Origin: Haemophilus parainfluenzae
GTDB lineage: Bacteria; Pseudomonadota; Gammaproteobacteria; Enterobacterales; Pasteurellaceae
Assembly (NCBI GenBank): GCA_018381425.1
Contig: JAGZRY010000073.1
Coordinates: 1-7,549 of the forward strand
DNA length: 7,549 nucleotides
Direction: 5' to 3'
The notes under the pieces were generated by a model. That model did not search any database and had not been told where the DNA came from. It worked only from the letters and a program-made list of their open reading frames with translations. This document shows positions 7,341 through 7,549 of the stretch, piece after piece. Positions within the stretch are counted from its first letter, which is position 1; every line of letters starts with the position of its first letter. Position numbers and translations under genes: made by a program.

Positions 7341-7383
7341 AACAAATACCTTAAACTTTGTCGCTAAATAAAAAAATTGCGGA

Positions 7384-7412
7384 ATTTTAACCTGAAATGG
7401 CGTTTTATGCTA
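7384..7412 (-). promoter_or_regulatory. Candidate promoter for gpt
   Basis: Minus-strand -10-like TAAAAT (7389-7384) with only a weak -35 match (TAGCAT) 17 bases upstream. It lies about 44 bases before the gpt ATG, leaving a leader of roughly 35 bases with no obvious riboswitch-like structure. Its -10 overlaps the -35 of the candidate pepD promoter. Confidence 0.35.
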
Positions 7413-7416
7413 TGAT
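7387..7416 (+). promoter_or_regulatory. Candidate extended -10 promoter for pepD
   Basis: TATGAT at 7411-7416 preceded by TGC, giving a perfect extended -10 (TGnTATGAT), with TTAACC at 7387-7392 as a moderate -35 at an 18-base spacing. The start would fall near 7423, leaving about 29 bases of leader to the pepD ATG. Confidence 0.65.
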
Positions 7417-7440
7417 TTCCGCAAAAATTTTAATGAAAAA

Positions 7441-7445
7441 AGGAG
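7441..7445 (+). promoter_or_regulatory. Strong ribosome binding site of pepD
   Basis: AGGAG preceded by an A-run, six bases before the ATG at 7452. It is the strongest Shine-Dalgarno sequence in the window and fixes the pepD start. Confidence 0.8.
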
Positions 7446-7451
7446 TTCATT

Positions 7452-7549
7452 ATGTCAGAAATTACCACATTACAACCGCAATTACTTTGGAAATGGTTTG
7501 ATCAAATTTGTGCGATTCCACATCCTTCTCATCACGAAGATGCGCTCGC
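7452..7549 (+). CDS. pepD: Aminoacyl-histidine dipeptidase (peptidase D), N-terminal fragment
   Basis: Cytoplasmic M20-family metallopeptidase that cleaves Xaa-His and other dipeptides. Only the first 32 codons are present before the right edge, from a family of about 485 residues, so no metal ligand is visible. The fragment [32 protein letters not shown] closely follows the E. coli PepD N-terminus, notably LW..F..IC.IPHPS.HE, a strong signature. The strong ribosome binding site and extended -10 promoter support the start. A divergent gpt-pepD pair is, as far as I recall, also found in H. influenzae Rd. Confidence 0.9.
   Translation, partial: MSEITTLQPQLLWKWFDQICAIPHPSHHEDAL

Larger units (their letters stand above)
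7377..7424. repeat. 8-bp inverted repeat in the gpt-pepD intergenic region
   Basis: TTGCGGAA at 7377-7384 and its exact reverse complement TTCCGCAA at 7417-7424, separated by 32 bases with centres 40 bases apart. The arms flank the candidate -10 elements of both divergent promoters. The spacing is too long for a typical terminator hairpin and about four helical turns, so a pair of protein-binding half sites is possible, though chance cannot be excluded. Confidence 0.5.

Noticed and set aside
1..7549. CRISPR array, insertion sequence, prophage, toxin-antitoxin or defence locus
   Set aside because: No direct-repeat array, no transposase or integrase frame and no terminal repeats; the window is almost filled by seven conserved housekeeping genes.

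Overview
The window is ordinary core chromosome from a member of the Pasteurellaceae, most likely a Haemophilus or Aggregatibacter-like species. The evidence is moderately AT-rich DNA, protein sequences close to gammaproteobacterial families, and six perfect copies of the 9-base DNA uptake signal core AAGTGCGGT (three per strand). That core is the Haemophilus influenzae-type signal, not the Actinobacillus pleuropneumoniae type (ACAAGCGGT).

Six genes lie on the minus strand and one on the plus strand. Reading the minus strand from right to left: gpt (xanthine phosphoribosyltransferase, 7340-6882) ends in its own intrinsic terminator. dnaE (DNA polymerase III alpha subunit, 6773-3294) has a plausible sigma70 promoter and ends in a hairpin built from two inverted uptake signals. 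pyrR (3215-2676) is followed by a promoter-like sequence for surA (2598-1666, a short periplasmic chaperone with one parvulin domain), which ends in a terminator. mltG (1601-552) and tmk (552-1, cut by the left edge) overlap by one base and are presumably cotranscribed. At the right edge pepD (7452 onward, cut) diverges from gpt, with the two candidate promoters interleaved in a 111-base gap.

Functionally this is housekeeping: dTTP supply (tmk), chromosome replication (dnaE), purine and pyrimidine salvage or regulation (gpt, pyrR), envelope maturation (surA, mltG) and dipeptide breakdown (pepD). No mobile element, CRISPR array, tRNA, rRNA, defence system or other unknown system is visible. 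No gene-free stretch exceeds 111 bases. The points of interest are small: uptake signals reused as a terminator and in a leader, a compact divergent promoter region with an 8-bp inverted repeat, a stand-alone PyrR in a gammaproteobacterium, a reduced SurA, and an unexplained transcription source for mltG-tmk.
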